Positions 63,085-64,000 of a stretch of 64,000 nt of DNA are shown piece by piece. Made by a program: the position numbers and the translations under genes. The notes below the pieces were generated by a model that did not search any database, had not been told where the DNA came from, and saw only the letters and a program-made list of their open reading frames with translations. This DNA is from Fundidesulfovibrio terrae (GTDB taxonomy: Bacteria; Desulfobacterota; Desulfovibrionia; Desulfovibrionales; Desulfovibrionaceae), in the NCBI RefSeq assembly GCF_022808915.1, contig NZ_JAKZFS010000002.1, positions 310,001 through 374,000 of the forward strand. The letters run 5' to 3'. How positions within the stretch are numbered: position 1 is the stretch's first letter; each line of letters begins with the position of its first letter.

Positions 63085-64000
63085 ATGAAAGCTCTCGACG
63101 ACCTGATGCGCAGCGTCCAGGCCATGGGCCAGGAGGACGAGGCTCCGGCCCTGCCCGATACCCCGGTCGATCTGCTCCTCTACGCGCCCTGCCCGGTGAA
63201 GCTGGTGATGAAGGACGGAGTCGACGCCATCATCGCCGCCCACGCCGCGCAGGGCCTGGAACTCACCGCCCACATCCCCATGGGCTGCACCTCCATCGAC
63301 CCCTACGACCCGGTGTACCGCGAGCCCGATCCGGCGAAGCTTCCGGGCATCATCGGTTCCATCGGCTTCGGGGACTTCTGGCGCAGGGAGTTCGTGGACG
63401 CCCACGTGCGCGCCGGGGTGTTCGAAGCGGCGCTCCCTGAGCGGGTAAGCCCGCTGCACGAGAAGGCCGGGCTCGTGGACCCGCGCGGGGCCTACACGGT
63501 CTACGGGGCCACGCCCTACGTCTTCATGGTGGACACCCGCCGCCTGGGGGACAAGCCAATCCCCCGCCGCTGGGAGGACATCCTGCATCCGCGGTATGCG
63601 GGCGAGGTGGTCATGTGCGGCGACGGCGACGACATGGCCGACGCCGTGGTGCTGAACCTCTACAAGGATTTCGGCATGCAGGGCCTGGAGGCCCTGGCAA
63701 GCGTCAGCAAGGGCCTCATGCACTCGTCCTCCATGGTGAAGTCCGCCGGGAGCCGGGACGAGGACGCCGGGGCAATCTACGTGATCCCGGCCTTCTTCGC
63801 CTTTTCCACCCGCCCGCCCGAGCACATCAAGGTCATCTGGCCCCAGGACGGCGCGGCGGCCAGCCCCCTCTATTTCCTGGCCAAAAAGAGCGAGCGGAAG
63901 CGCCTTGCGAGCCTGGCCGGATTCTTCGGGAGCGGGTTCGCGTCCATCGAGAGCGCGTCGTGGTTCGCGCCCATGGACGGTTCCGTGCCTTCCAGGCTGC
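63085..64000 (+). CDS. Extracellular-solute-binding-protein homologue lacking a signal peptide (partial)
   Basis: The frame is open to the window's end (at least 305 residues). It resembles iron/polyamine-type periplasmic binding proteins: CPVKLVMKDGVDAIIAAHAA near residue 36, GATPYVFMVDTRRLGDKPIP, RRWEDILHPRYAGEVVMCGD and GAIYVIPAFFAFSTRPP. The N-terminus MKALDDLMRSVQAMGQEDEA is charged and lacks any signal peptide, so the protein is predicted cytoplasmic, unlike ordinary ABC-transporter partners. An AAAGGGG ribosome-binding site precedes ATG 63085. It may bind a small ligand as an intracellular sensor or enzyme part. The next genes are outside the window. Confidence 0.82.
   Translation, partial: MKALDDLMRSVQAMGQEDEAPALPDTPVDLLLYAPCPVKLVMKDGVDAIIAAHAAQGLELTAHIPMGCTSIDPYDPVYREPDPAKLPGIIGSIGFGDFWRREFVDAHVRAGVFEAALPERVSPLHEKAGLVDPRGAYTVYGATPYVFMVDTRRLGDKPIPRRWEDILHPRYAGEVVMCGDGDDMADAVVLNLYKDFGMQGLEALASVSKGLMHSSSMVKSAGSRDEDAGAIYVIPAFFAFSTRPPEHIKVIWPQDGAAASPLYFLAKKSERKRLASLAGFFGSGFASIESASWFAPMDGSVPSRL

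Overview
The window is GC-rich chromosomal DNA that fits a sulfate-reducing deltaproteobacterium of the Desulfovibrionaceae (Desulfovibrio or Fundidesulfovibrio-like). The inference rests on the sahR-ahcY arrangement, a single-cluster ferredoxin, a two-subunit Fe-S fumarase next to a DASS dicarboxylate transporter, amt-glnK, anaerobic-type cobalamin synthesis (cbiC) and a very high density of sensor kinases. No rRNA, tRNA or CRISPR array was seen. Genes are tightly packed, and many neighbours overlap by ATGA or GTGA.

Layout. 1-15.3 kb: LysE exporter, MscS channel, glucokinase, an aminotransferase, envelope proteins, the amt-glnK ammonium operon, ferredoxin, a MauE-like/rhodanese pair and a D-2-hydroxyacid dehydrogenase. 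15.5-19.1 kb: a signalling cluster of CheC phosphatase and PAS-GGDEF cyclase facing a CheA-like kinase and CheY, without receptor or adaptor. 19.4-30.8 kb: an EF-G paralogue, a DUF4160/DUF2442-HTH pair with its own apparently leaderless promoter and operators, LysR, EamA exporter, tautomerase, envelope proteins, an SbmA-like ABC exporter, obgE and a YajG-like lipoprotein. 30.7-37.5 kb: a minus-strand run of DASS transporter, fumarase alpha and beta, then two sensor kinases. 37.8-43.5 kb: a translationally coupled set (kinase with periplasmic solute-binding domain, sigma54 response regulator, secreted hydrolase) divergent from a REC-HD-GYP protein. 43.6-55.1 kb: alpha/beta hydrolase, hybrid kinase, ychF, GGDEF-EAL protein, cbiC, HDOD protein, GAF kinase and the frameshifted remains of a receiver domain. 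55.1-58.7 kb: an operator and the coupled operon BenE-like transporter - sahR - ahcY.

The most striking region is 58.7-60.6 kb. An AT-rich insert of about 1.9 kb lies exactly at the 3' end of ahcY. It carries a near-consensus promoter and two overlapping genes, a DUF262 protein and a small protein with a HEPN-type RNHIAH motif. It is bounded by two copies of the ahcY 3' end (26 of 30 bases identical, the last 12 identical, including the stop codon). A terminator that probably once served ahcY lies beyond the second copy. This looks like a mobile two-gene defence or toxin cassette integrated at the ahcY stop codon. After it, host-like sequence resumes with a SUI1/YciH factor, envelope proteins and the start of a solute-binding-protein homologue that runs off the window.

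Functional assignments come from reading motifs and domains by eye. No database search was run.
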